Positions 46,975-54,998 of a stretch of DNA of 64,000 nt are shown here, piece after piece. This DNA is from CAVUXJ01 sp963814975 (GTDB lineage Bacteria > Acidobacteriota > Vicinamibacteria > Vicinamibacterales > CAVVIG01), in assembly GCA_963814975.1 (NCBI GenBank), contig CAWFFB010000015.1:124001-188000 (forward strand). Reading direction: 5' to 3'. The notes beneath the pieces are model-generated. The model had not been told where the DNA came from. It saw nothing but the letters and a program-made list of their open reading frames with translations, and ran no database searches. Every line of letters starts with the position of its first letter. Within the stretch, counting starts at the first letter, position 1. The position numbers and the translations under genes were made by a program.

Positions 46975-47613
46975 TTACCGGCGCGAGCCGCGATATCCCT
47001 CGTCGTACCCCGCCTGAAACGCCGCCCGATACTCGCGCTTATAGTCGTCTCGCGAGCCGTACCGCCCGTCGTAGTCGTGATCGCCTGATCGGTACCGCCG
47101 GGAGCCGATCGGATCGAACCGGTTTCCGCCCCGCGCGTCGTTACGCCCCTGCTCGTACCCATCGCGATAGCCGTTCTGGCCGGCCGGCGACGATCCGTAA
47201 TTACGGGAACCGCCGTAGCCGCCATAGCCGCCCTGCGGATAGGAACCCTGTGGATAGCCACCTCGTGGGTAGCGGCCTTGTGAGTAGCCACCCTGCGAGT
47301 ACTGGCGGTACCCGTCGTTGTAGCCTGCGGCAAAACCCTGTCTGAACACGGAGCGGTAGCTGCTTCGGTCGCTGTTGCCCCTATACCCGTCGTCGGCATC
47401 TCGATAGTCACCATGACGCCGGTAATCGGAGCTCCGGCGCTGGCGGGCGTCCTGTTCGCCATGCTGGCGCCCCTCGTTGTAGCCGACGGTGTACGCACGC
47501 TGATCGACGCCACGGGCGCTGCGTGGGTAACGATACGAGCCGCTCTGTGACGCGCAGGCGGACGTTGAAAGCACTAGTGCCGCCAGAAGCCCGGCGGGCA
47601 GATATCGCAACAT
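46975..47613 (-). CDS. Secreted repeat protein, Gly/Tyr/Arg-rich with YxxGYxxG repeats
   Basis: The 212-residue protein has a lipoprotein-like leader (M-L-R-Y-L-P-A-G-L-L-A-A-L-V-L-S-T-S-A-C). The body repeats short units of the form aromatic-x-x-G-Y-x-x-G: A-Y-T-V-G-Y-N-E-G, F-A-A-G-Y-N-D-G-Y, Y-R-D-G-Y-E-Q-G and F-Q-A-G-Y-D-E-G-Y, with a Gly/Tyr/Pro-Gln low-complexity middle ('GGYPQGSYPQGGYGGYGGS'). Probably surface-exposed and partly disordered; function unknown. Start at 47613 is preferred over 47661 because it opens the signal peptide. Confidence 0.7.
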   Translation of the reverse strand: MLRYLPAGLLAALVLSTSACASQSGSYRYPRSARGVDQRAYTVGYNEGRQHGEQDARQRRSSDYRRHGDYRDADDGYRGNSDRSSYRSVFRQGFAAGYNDGYRQYSQGGYSQGRYPRGGYPQGSYPQGGYGGYGGSRNYGSSPAGQNGYRDGYEQGRNDARGGNRFDPIGSRRYRSGDHDYDGRYGSRDDYKREYRAAFQAGYDEGYRGSRR

Positions 47614-47750
47614 GGTTCCCCCTGTTACAGGTCTGGCGTGTAGGGGAAGTTCAAAACACATGCCACGCGTGGCGCGTGATTCTGCTGGACACGAGTGTCG
47701 CCAGGACCAAGGTGTGTCCTCGCGCGGCGACGCGCCGTATGCGACGAGGC

Positions 47751-48944
47751 TCAGGGGAGTAGCGTGCGCGCCTCTGCGGCGGCAAGTGGGTCGCCGTCCT
47801 CTTCGCAGAGTGAGATCGCGGTGCGAAGCTCGGAAGTGGCGGCAGCGGGCTTACCGGCTTGCAGCAGGAGCCTGCCGAGCTCCAGATGCGCCCGCCCGTG
47901 CACCCATTTTCTTCCGTGGAGTCCGACGGCTTTCCGCAGATCGAGTTCTGCGTCGGCAGCGCGGCCAAGGGCGGTCCTGGCGGCGCCGCGCTTGTAGTAC
48001 CAGAGCGCCTCTTCGCCACCCATGCGCGGCCGATCATCGGTGGAGAGACGCGCGATGCCCTCATCGAGGACCTGTTCGGCTTGAGCGAATCTTCCACCGC
48101 GGAGCAACGTCGCGCCTGATTCGAGCCACAGCAGGCGATTGCGTGGGTACTGAGCGCGCAGCGTGGCGAGCTGTTCGAGCGCCTCGTCGTAGCGGCGCTC
48201 GCGGTTGTAAAGGAGGACGAGCGCGAGACGTGCATCCCATCGATTCTCGCCGCTGTATTCGGCGGCCGCCTCAATCAACTGCAGCCCCTTTTCGCGTCCG
48301 CCTCCGAAACCGGCCATGTACGCGACCCACCGCATCGGCAGCGCCAGCGCAGCGACCACGTATCGGTACGTGCCGACGATCAACCCTGCGTCATGACGCC
48401 GAGGATCGAGCCGAAGCACGTTTTCGTGTGAGTCGTACGCCTCCCGGGCAGCGCTGAACGCTCGGCGGAGGCCGCCATCGACGGTCGCGGCGTAGGAAGC
48501 CCGAAGCCCAACCGCCGCGCCGAGCTGATACTGAGCATCGGCATCGCTGGCGTCAGCCGCCAGGCGGGCGCGCGCCAGCGCGACCGCCCGTTCGATCGCG
48601 TCGTGAAACGCCGCGGCCTCGGGCGGCGGCGGAAGGTTGATGGTGTCGCGCGAGACCTTCCCCAGATAGCTGTCGACGGTCAGGGTTCCACGGGCGAAGG
48701 TGACGCTCATCCACAAGGCGCCCGCCAGACCGCGATAGGCGCTGGCGTCCTGCGGGTCGGCGGCAACGGCCTGCCGCAGCGTGGCGATCGCCTGCTGGTG
48801 GTCCAGGCTGTACAACTCCACCGTGGCCCGGGCCCTGAGCAGATCGGATTCACGGTTGGCGAAGGCAGGGGTCGCGATCACCAGGCCGAGCGTCAGGTGA
48901 GCGGTGCGGACGACGAGGCGAAAGGAGCCACGGCCCACGCCCAC
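47751..48944 (-). CDS. Exported TPR-repeat protein
   Basis: The 397-residue protein has an N-terminal signal peptide (L-T-L-G-L-V-I-A-T-P-A-F-A-N) and at least five tetratricopeptide-like repeats ('LDHQQAIATLRQAVAADPQD', 'ERRYDEALEQLATLRAQYPR', 'GRFAQAEQVLDEGIARLSTD'). It is predicted to be periplasmic and to mediate protein contacts. It is divergent from the cytochrome oxidase operon, with a 101-bp gap carrying a candidate promoter. No enzyme motif was seen. Confidence 0.8.
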   Translation of the reverse strand: MGVGRGSFRLVVRTAHLTLGLVIATPAFANRESDLLRARATVELYSLDHQQAIATLRQAVAADPQDASAYRGLAGALWMSVTFARGTLTVDSYLGKVSRDTINLPPPPEAAAFHDAIERAVALARARLAADASDADAQYQLGAAVGLRASYAATVDGGLRRAFSAAREAYDSHENVLRLDPRRHDAGLIVGTYRYVVAALALPMRWVAYMAGFGGGREKGLQLIEAAAEYSGENRWDARLALVLLYNRERRYDEALEQLATLRAQYPRNRLLWLESGATLLRGGRFAQAEQVLDEGIARLSTDDRPRMGGEEALWYYKRGAARTALGRAADAELDLRKAVGLHGRKWVHGRAHLELGRLLLQAGKPAAATSELRTAISLCEEDGDPLAAAEARTLLP

Positions 48945-48966
48945 ATCTTACGTCGGGCGAGGCGCT

Positions 48967-48996
48967 TGCACCCGCTTGTGACTTCTGCATACAATC
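48967..48996 (+). promoter_or_regulatory. Candidate promoter for the cytochrome oxidase operon
   Basis: TTGCAC (48967-48972), an 18-bp spacer and TACAAT (48991-48996) resemble a sigma-70 promoter, with 4 and 5 of 6 matches. The predicted start near 49003 leaves a leader of about 43 bases with a GAGAAGGAG ribosome site before the ctaD TTG. Confidence 0.45.
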
Positions 48997-49045
48997 CACC
49001 CATCAATCCTCGCGGATCTGGATATTTCTAGAGAAGGAGTCGGCG

Positions 49046-50824
49046 TTGGAACACGTGGCGGCCCCCGGCAAACCGACGCGCGAGCACGCGCACGAACATG
49101 CCCACGACCATGAGGAGCTCGGGTTCCGGTGGAAGTACGTCTTCTCACAGGACCACAAGGTAATCGGCATTCAATACGCGATTACCGGCCTGCTCTTTCT
49201 CCTCTTCGGCTTCACCCTGATGATGATCATGCGGTGGCAGCTGGCCTATCCGGGTCGGCCCATTCCGTTGATCGGCGGGCTCCTTGGCGCGGCCAGAGCC
49301 TCCCAGGGCATCATGCTGCCCGAGTTCTACAATCAGCTCGGCGCCATGCACGGAACCATCATGGTGTTCCTCGGCGTCGTGCCGCTCGCCGTGGGCGGCT
49401 TCGGCAACTTCGTGACGCCCCTGCAGATTGGCGCACCCGACATGGCCTTCCCAAAGCTCAACATGATGAGCTACTGGGTGTATTTCCTCGGCGGCGTGGT
49501 GATGCTCGCAAGCTTCGTCATGCCCGGCGGCGCCGCGCAATCGGGCTGGACGTCGTATCCGCCGCTTGCCGTCATTTCGGACGGCCAAACCTGGTGGCTG
49601 GTCGGCATGATCTTCCTGATCACGTCGTCGCTGCTCGGGGCGCTCAACTTCATCGTCACGATCGTCCAGCTTCGCGCGAAAGGCTTGAGCTGGATGCGGT
49701 TGCCGTTCTTCGTGTGGGCGCAGCTCGTCACCTCGTTCCTGCTGCTGCTGGCGTTCCCGCCGCTCGAAGCGGCTGGCGTGCTGCAGTTGATGGACAGGCT
49801 GGCCGGGACCAGCTTCTTCATGCCGAGCGGCCTGGTGGTCAGCGGCCGGCCCTTAGAGGTGTCGGGCGGCGGCAATCCGGTGCTGTGGCAGCACTTGTTC
49901 TGGTTCCTGGCGCACCCCGAGGTGTACGTCCTGATTCTGCCGGCGATGGGCATCGTGTCGGAAGTCATCGCGAACAACACACGGAAGCCGCTGTGGGGCT
50001 ACCGGGCGATGGTCTACTCCCTGATCTTCCTCGGCTTCATGTCGTTCATCGTGTGGGCTCACCACATGTTCATGACCGGTATGGGCACGACCATCAGCGC
50101 CTTTTTCCAGACGACGACGATGATCATCTCGATTCCGTCGATCGTCATTCTGACCGCGCTGCTGTTGTCGCTATGGGGCGCGTCGATTCGGTTTACGACG
50201 CCCATGCTGTTCGCGCTGGCATTTCTGCCGATGTTCGGCATCGGCGGGCTGACCGGACTGCCGCTCGGCCTCGCGCCCTCCGACATTCACCTGCACGACA
50301 CCTACTACGTCATCGGCCACTTTCACTACGTCGTGGCGCCGGGGACGATCTTCGCGCTGTTCGCCGGGATCTATTACTGGTTCCCCAAAGCGACGGGCCG
50401 GAAGATGAACGACCTGCTCGGCCGGATCCACTTCTGGGGCTCCCTGGTCTGCATCAACATCATCTTCGCGCCGATGTTCATCCAGGGCCTGGCCGGAATG
50501 AACCGCCGGCTGTACGACGGCGGCCAACAGTACATGCACGTGCAGGGGCTGCCGATGACGCTGCACATCTGGATCGGCATGGCGGCATGGACACTCGCGC
50601 TGTTCCAGCTGCCGTTCATCTTCAACTTCTTCTGGAGCATCAAGAAAGGGCAGCTGGTGGATCAGAACCCGTGGGAGGCGACCACGCTGGAATGGTCGGC
50701 GCCCTCCCCTCCGGGACACGGCAATTTCCTGACGGAGCCGGTCGTGTACCGCGGTCCGTACGAATACAGCGTGCCGGGCGCCGCAAAAGATTTCACGCCG
50801 CAATTCGAGCCGGAGCGCGCCTAG
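49046..50824 (+). CDS. ctaD: Cytochrome c oxidase subunit I
   Basis: This 592-residue, about 12-helix haem-copper oxidase subunit carries haem a and the binuclear a3-CuB centre. H-P-E-V-Y-V-L-I-L-P supplies a CuB His, the D-channel Glu and the cross-linked Tyr, so it is an A-type enzyme. W-A-H-H-M-F supplies two more CuB ligands, and H-F-H-Y-V (for haems) is present near residue 430. The N-terminus has a His-rich stretch (H-A-H-E-H-A-H-D-H), which may bind metal. TTG start at 49046 follows GAGAAGGAG. First gene of the operon. Confidence 0.95.
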   Translation: MEHVAAPGKPTREHAHEHAHDHEELGFRWKYVFSQDHKVIGIQYAITGLLFLLFGFTLMMIMRWQLAYPGRPIPLIGGLLGAARASQGIMLPEFYNQLGAMHGTIMVFLGVVPLAVGGFGNFVTPLQIGAPDMAFPKLNMMSYWVYFLGGVVMLASFVMPGGAAQSGWTSYPPLAVISDGQTWWLVGMIFLITSSLLGALNFIVTIVQLRAKGLSWMRLPFFVWAQLVTSFLLLLAFPPLEAAGVLQLMDRLAGTSFFMPSGLVVSGRPLEVSGGGNPVLWQHLFWFLAHPEVYVLILPAMGIVSEVIANNTRKPLWGYRAMVYSLIFLGFMSFIVWAHHMFMTGMGTTISAFFQTTTMIISIPSIVILTALLLSLWGASIRFTTPMLFALAFLPMFGIGGLTGLPLGLAPSDIHLHDTYYVIGHFHYVVAPGTIFALFAGIYYWFPKATGRKMNDLLGRIHFWGSLVCINIIFAPMFIQGLAGMNRRLYDGGQQYMHVQGLPMTLHIWIGMAAWTLALFQLPFIFNFFWSIKKGQLVDQNPWEATTLEWSAPSPPGHGNFLTEPVVYRGPYEYSVPGAAKDFTPQFEPERA

Positions 50825-50825
50825 C

Positions 50826-51410
50826 ATGAATATTCCGTACACCGTCGAAACCAGACCCGACACGGGGCTCGCCAACGGCAAGCTGGGCATCTGGCTCTTT
50901 CTCGCATCCGAAGTCATGCTGTTCGGCGCGCTGTTTTCCACCTACATCATTCTCCGTACCGGCGCGGTCGAATGGCCGCACGGCGAGCTGAGCGTCCTGC
51001 TGGGCGCCATCAACACGTTGATCCTGATCAGTTCGTCGGTGACGATGGTGATGGCCTGGGCGTCGCTCAAACTGAATGACTGGGGCAAGCACCGCCTGTA
51101 CTTGATCCTGACGTTCGTGCTAGCCGGCGTGTTTCTGGTGAACAAGTACTTCGAATACGCCGAGCACCTCGCGCTCGGTGAGGGCCCCTGGGCGAGCACG
51201 TTTCTCGCAATCTATTTCACGCTGACGGGGCTGCACGGCCTCCACATCGTCGGCGGGATGGTCGTGATGGCGTATTTCATCGGGCCCGGCGCGAAGATGG
51301 CGAAGACCTCACCGGATCAGTTCACGAACCGCATCGAGTACACGGGGCTCTATTGGCACTTCGTCGACCTGGTGTGGATTTTCTTGTTCCCGGTGTTGTA
51401 CTTGTTATAA
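50826..51410 (+). CDS. ctaE: Cytochrome c oxidase subunit III
   Basis: The 194-residue inner-membrane protein has five helices, as in the short form of subunit III that lacks the first two. It includes 'KLGIWLFLASEVMLFGALFS', 'YFTLTGLHGLHIVGGMVVMA' and 'GLYWHFVDLVWIFLFPVLYL', all standard. It stabilises the proton-pumping core. ATG at 50826 is one base after the ctaD stop, so the two are coupled. Confidence 0.93.
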   Translation: MNIPYTVETRPDTGLANGKLGIWLFLASEVMLFGALFSTYIILRTGAVEWPHGELSVLLGAINTLILISSSVTMVMAWASLKLNDWGKHRLYLILTFVLAGVFLVNKYFEYAEHLALGEGPWASTFLAIYFTLTGLHGLHIVGGMVVMAYFIGPGAKMAKTSPDQFTNRIEYTGLYWHFVDLVWIFLFPVLYLL

Positions 51411-51527
51411 GCGGGCCTGAAGGCCGCATTACCGAGGTTGTCGTGGGTTGTGGCGCGGACCCTCAGGTCCGCTAGTGAAGTCTGCGTGGTGTCGCCTTCA
51501 GGCGGACCCGCTGTTGGGGAGCGTGGC

Positions 51528-51884
51528 ATGCATTCCGATCCGGCCGAGGTCAAGAAGAGCGTCCGCACGTACATGATGATCGGGGCCGCGTTGCTGGTCT
51601 TCACCGGCATCACGGTGGCCGCCAATCTGGTGCATCTGTCGGTGCCGCTCGCCATCACGGTGGCGCTGATCATCGCGACGATCAAGGGCGCGATGGTGGC
51701 CTCCGTGTTCATGCATCTGAACCACGAGAAGAAATGGATCTACGGCTCGCTGATCGTGACGGTCGTCTTCTTCATGGTGCTGCTGTTCTTGCCGCTGCTG
51801 ACCATCTCGGATACGTTCGGCACGCACATCAACGCACCCGGCGCTTTCACGCATGGCGAGGGTGGCCAGGGGCAAAAGCACTGA
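51528..51884 (+). CDS. ctaF: Cytochrome c oxidase subunit IV, prokaryotic type
   Basis: The 118-residue protein has three helices with 'IKGAMVASVFMHLNHEKKWI', the signature of bacterial CtaF/CoxD-type small subunits. The start at 51528 (M-H-S-D-P-A-E-V-K-K) fits better than the upstream one at 51438, whose leader has no family match and overlaps the gap. A 117-bp gap separates it from ctaE; the following small gene starts one base after its stop. Confidence 0.85.
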   Translation: MHSDPAEVKKSVRTYMMIGAALLVFTGITVAANLVHLSVPLAITVALIIATIKGAMVASVFMHLNHEKKWIYGSLIVTVVFFMVLLFLPLLTISDTFGTHINAPGAFTHGEGGQGQKH

Positions 51885-51885
51885 G

Positions 51886-52083
51886 ATGTCGCTCCGAGCC
51901 TTTCATCTGCTGTTCATCGCGCTGTCGGTCGTTCTCGCGGCCTTCTTTGCCGCATGGGCAGCCGCGCAGTACAGGCTCGAGCACCAGATTGGCGACGCCG
52001 CCACCGCCGCCCTGGCGCTCGCCGCTGGCGGCGGCCTGGCGGTGTATGGCGCAAGGTTTCAACGGAAGACGCGGAATTTATGA
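51886..52083 (+). CDS. Small membrane protein in the oxidase operon
   Basis: The 65-residue protein has two hydrophobic helices (L-L-F-I-A-L-S-V-V-L-A-A-F-F-A-A-W and the later 'AATAALALAAGGGLAVYGA') and a basic tail. No family was recognised. Its tight placement between ctaF and the CxxC gene, with ATGA overlap to the latter, suggests an accessory or assembly role in the oxidase. Confidence 0.7.
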   Translation: MSLRAFHLLFIALSVVLAAFFAAWAAAQYRLEHQIGDAATAALALAAGGGLAVYGARFQRKTRNL

Positions 52084-52364
52084 CCATGCGACGTTCGATC
52101 TTCACGTTCGCGATGCTGATGGTGCCCCGCCTGGCACTGGCATGTCCGGTCTGCTTCGGCCAGAACGATTCGCCGCTGGCGAAGGCCATGAACCTCGGCA
52201 TCCTGGCCATGCTCGTCGTCGTGGCTGGCGTGCTGGCGAGCTTCGCTTCGTTTTTCATCTATTTGAGCCGCCGTGCGCGATTGGCTGACCAGCTGCCAGC
52301 CGAAGGCTCCCGACGCTCGATTCTCGAAAGCGCCGACCCGCAGGAGGGGACCGCTCAATGCTGA
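52080..52364 (+). CDS. Small exported/membrane protein with CxxC motif in the oxidase operon
   Basis: The 94-residue protein has a signal-like start with A-L-A followed by C-P-V-C-F-G-Q-N-D (C-x2-C), one further membrane helix ('LGILAMLVVVAGVLASFASF') and a short cytoplasmic tail. A CxxC facing the periplasm could serve copper handling or thiol exchange during CuA/CuB assembly; that is inference from context. ATG overlaps the upstream stop (ATGA) and its end overlaps ctaC by 7 bp. Confidence 0.7.
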   Translation: MTMRRSIFTFAMLMVPRLALACPVCFGQNDSPLAKAMNLGILAMLVVVAGVLASFASFFIYLSRRARLADQLPAEGSRRSILESADPQEGTAQC

Positions 52365-53101
52365 ACTATCTGGGAATGCCGATTCAGGCATCGGCCCACG
52401 CCGCTGAAATCGATCACATGACCGTGCTCGTGCACTGGCTCATGCTGCTGCTGTTCGTCGGCTGGGGCGCCTTCTTTGCCTTCGTGCTGGTCCGGTTCCG
52501 AAAAGGGGCAAACCCCATTGCCAGCTATGCCGGAGCGAAGGGCAAGATTTCGAAGGGTCTTGAAGTCGGCATCGCAGTCATCGAGGTCATCCTGCTCGTT
52601 TTCTACGCGATTCCGGCCTGGGCCACGCGCGTGCGCGATTTCCCTGCGGACAGCGAGGCCGTCGTCGTGCGCGTCACCGGAGAGCAGTTTGCCTGGAACG
52701 CCCACTATCCCGGCAACGACGGCCGGTTCGGGCGGAGGGACATCAAGCTGGTGGGGGCCGACAACCCGCTCGGGCTGGATCGCACGGACCCCGACGCGAA
52801 AGACGACATCACGACGACGAACCAGCTGAATTTCCCGGTCAACCGTCCGGTCCTGGTGCATTTGTCCAGCAAGGACGTCATCCACAGCTTCGGGCTGATC
52901 GAGATGCGGGTGAAGCAGGACGCCATTCCCGGCATGGACATCCCCGTCTGGTTCATTCCGAACCGCATTGGCGACTACGAGATTGCATGCTCGCAGCTGT
53001 GCGGCCTCGGCCACTACCGGATGCGCGGCTTCGTGTCCGTGAAGACCGACGCGGAATTCAAGAATTGGCTGGCCGAAGAGGCGAAGACTCTCAAGCCGTA
53101 G
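52358..53101 (+). CDS. ctaC: Cytochrome c oxidase subunit II
   Basis: This 247-residue subunit has two membrane helices and a periplasmic cupredoxin domain carrying CuA: H-S-F-G-L, then C-S-Q-L-C-G-L-G-H-Y-R-M (two Cys, His, Met). There is no C-terminal cytochrome c domain, so this is an aa3-like rather than a caa3 enzyme. It ends the operon, whereas ctaC normally comes first. AGGAGG before the ATG is a strong ribosome site. Its last bases overlap those of the convergent bcp gene. Confidence 0.93.
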   Translation: MLNYLGMPIQASAHAAEIDHMTVLVHWLMLLLFVGWGAFFAFVLVRFRKGANPIASYAGAKGKISKGLEVGIAVIEVILLVFYAIPAWATRVRDFPADSEAVVVRVTGEQFAWNAHYPGNDGRFGRRDIKLVGADNPLGLDRTDPDAKDDITTTNQLNFPVNRPVLVHLSSKDVIHSFGLIEMRVKQDAIPGMDIPVWFIPNRIGDYEIACSQLCGLGHYRMRGFVSVKTDAEFKNWLAEEAKTLKP

Positions 53102-53561
53102 CGTTCAGCGCTTCGAGGACGGCCTCCGCGTGGCCGTCCACCTTCACGTTGTCCCACCGCTTCGCCACCTTGCCGTCCGGACCGATCAAATACGTCGTCC
53201 GCGCGATGCCCATGTACGTCCGGCCGTAGAGTGACCTCTTCTGCCAGACGCCGAACTTGTCCGCCACGCTGTGATCGGGGTCGGCCAGAAGAGGAAAGGG
53301 CAGGTCGTACTTGCTCGCGAATCGTGCCTTGCTCGCCTCGTCGAGAACGCTCACACCCATGACCACTGCGTTGGTTGGCTTGAAGCGTGTCAGATTGTCC
53401 CGGAATGCACAGGCCTCTTTCGTGCACCCCGGCGTATCGTCCTTGGGATAGAAGTACAGCACCACGGGGCGGCCGGCATAGTCTGCGAGCCGCCGCGTTT
53501 TCCCGTCCTGATCCTTCAGGCTGAACGCGGGCGCCTTCTTTCCAGGGTCCAGCAGCGGCAT
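53091..53561 (-). CDS. bcp: Thioredoxin-dependent peroxiredoxin, Bcp type
   Basis: The 156-residue peroxiredoxin reduces peroxides with thioredoxin. The motif Y-P-K-D-D-T-P-G-C-T-K-E-A-C has the peroxidatic Cys and a second Cys five residues later, the 1-Cys/atypical 2-Cys Bcp pattern. The start at 53561 (M-P-L-L-D-P-G-K-K-A-P-A-F-S) gives standard length. It overlaps the 3' end of ctaC by 11 bp in the opposite direction. The ATG of the divergent racemase gene lies 42 bp away. Confidence 0.93.
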   Translation of the reverse strand: MPLLDPGKKAPAFSLKDQDGKTRRLADYAGRPVVLYFYPKDDTPGCTKEACAFRDNLTRFKPTNAVVMGVSVLDEASKARFASKYDLPFPLLADPDHSVADKFGVWQKRSLYGRTYMGIARTTYLIGPDGKVAKRWDNVKVDGHAEAVLEALNATA

Positions 53562-53602
53562 CGGTGTGAGCTCCTTTGATAGAGTTCTACCGCATGCTGG
53601 CG

Positions 53603-54599
53603 ATGAAGACAATCGATGCGCATGCCGAGGGCGGGCCGCTTCGGCTCGTGGTCCACGGCTTTCCTTCGCCGCGCGGCGCCACGATGCTCGAAAAACGGGA
53701 GTGGGCGGGCCGGCACAGCGACCACTTGCGGCGGGCGCTGATGCTCGAGCCCCGCGGGCACGCCGACATGTACGGTGCGGTTCTGACCGAGCCTGTCTCG
53801 CCGGCCTCGCACGCGGGCGTGATCTTCATGCACAACGAAGGGTTCAGCACGATGTGCGGGCACGGCATCATCGCGGTGACCACCATCGCGCTCGAACGGG
53901 GCATTCTGATGCCGGGAGACGAGGGCACCGCGGTCGTGTTCGACTCGTCCGCCGGAACCATCCGGGCGCGCGCGACACTGGGACCGGATCGTTCGCAGGT
54001 GCGGGTCGAGAAGGTTTCGTTCCTCAATGTCCCTTCTTTCGTGCTGCACGGAGGGCTCGCCGTGAGAGTGGGCTCCCGTCATATCCGTGCGGACGTGGCC
54101 TTCGGCGGCGTGTTTTACGCCATCGTGGACTGCGAGGCCGTCGGTCTACCGATCGATGGGGACCACCTCGCCGAACTGCGCCGGACCGGGATGGAGATCA
54201 AGCGCGTCGTTGAAGCAGCGTGCACAGTCGTCCATCCGCTCGACCCACGGCTGCGTGGCGTGTACGGCACGATCTTCACCGGACCGCCCATTGATTCGCG
54301 GGCTGATCTGAGGAACGTCACCGTCTACGCCGACGCCGCGGTCGATCGCTCGCCGTGTGGAACGGGCACGGCTGCGGTGATGGCGGTGCTCGATGCCATG
54401 GGGCTCATTGCGGACGGTCAGCCGGTTTGTTCACGAGAGCGTCGTCGGCACCCGATTCAGCGGCCGCATCGCCTCGCGGACGAGCGTGGGGGAGTACGGC
54501 GCGATCGTGGCCGAAATTGAAGGGTCGGCGTGGATCACTGGCGAGCACACGTTCCTCGTCGACGAGCGCGATCCGCTCGGCCGCGGGTTTCGCCTGTAG
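53603..54599 (+). CDS. Proline racemase / 4-hydroxyproline epimerase family protein, one frameshift
   Basis: The enzyme (331 residues after repair) uses two Cys as acid/base to invert a proline-like alpha carbon. Both are present: M-C-G-H-G near residue 90 and D-R-S-P-C-G-T-G-T near 255. The second Cys argues against the dehydratase branch, which has Thr there. The frame breaks at 54422, where one extra C turns R-F-V-H-E-S-V-V-G-T-R-F into a premature run; without it the protein ends at 54599. ATG 53603 (M-K-T-I-D-A-H-A-E-G-G) is the family start. Proline versus hydroxyproline cannot be decided. Confidence 0.85.
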
Positions 54600-54647
54600 C
54601 GGATCACAGGATTGACCGTGATCGGTCCATCGCCACGTCGGCGAGCT

Positions 54648-54974
54648 TCAGGCGGGCGTGCCGAGAAACGTGCGCGTGAGACGGTCGAGCAGCTGGGGTA
54701 ATGTCTCGCCGCCCAACGAGAAGGCGCCGAGCTCCGGCGCCCAGGAGAGCTTGTAGCTTCGAGACATTGCCGAGACCCAGATCTGCCGCACCGGGGCATT
54801 CGGCGACACGACGAACTTGGTCTCGGTCGGCTCTTCGAAGACGAGGTTGAGCACACCGTTCTGCAGCTCGACCTCGAACTCCCGGGCGTCGGCGAGCGGC
54901 AACAGCGCCTGACGGGCGCCTTCCAGTGCCTCGTCGCTTTTCACACGGAATTCCTGCTCTGACAGACCGCTCAT
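54648..54974 (-). CDS. cyaY: Frataxin-like iron-binding protein CyaY
   Basis: The 108-residue protein matches the frataxin fold: an N-terminal helix 'LSEQEFRVKSDEALEGARQ' with acidic residues, strands around 'NGVLNLVFEEPTETKFVVSP' and the conserved P-V-R-Q-I-W-V-S-A. The C-terminal helix is 'LPQLLDRLTRTFL'. Frataxins handle iron for Fe-S cluster assembly in the cytoplasm. It is next to a VWA gene and 1.4 kb from an FTR1 iron permease, which fits an iron theme but shows no shared operon. Confidence 0.85.
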   Translation of the reverse strand: MSGLSEQEFRVKSDEALEGARQALLPLADAREFEVELQNGVLNLVFEEPTETKFVVSPNAPVRQIWVSAMSRSYKLSWAPELGAFSLGGETLPQLLDRLTRTFLGTPA

Positions 54975-54998
54975 CTCGCCCCTCGACCCTGGCGCTCG

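Noticed and set aside
48976..48996. Rex-box-like TTGTGA...ACAA before ctaD
   Set aside because: The right half is TACAA instead of TCACAA and the spacing is one base off, so it is not a convincing Rex site.
49129..50829. 566-residue alternate-frame reading over ctaD
   Set aside because: Same strand, different frame, no membrane helices; ctaD explains the region fully.
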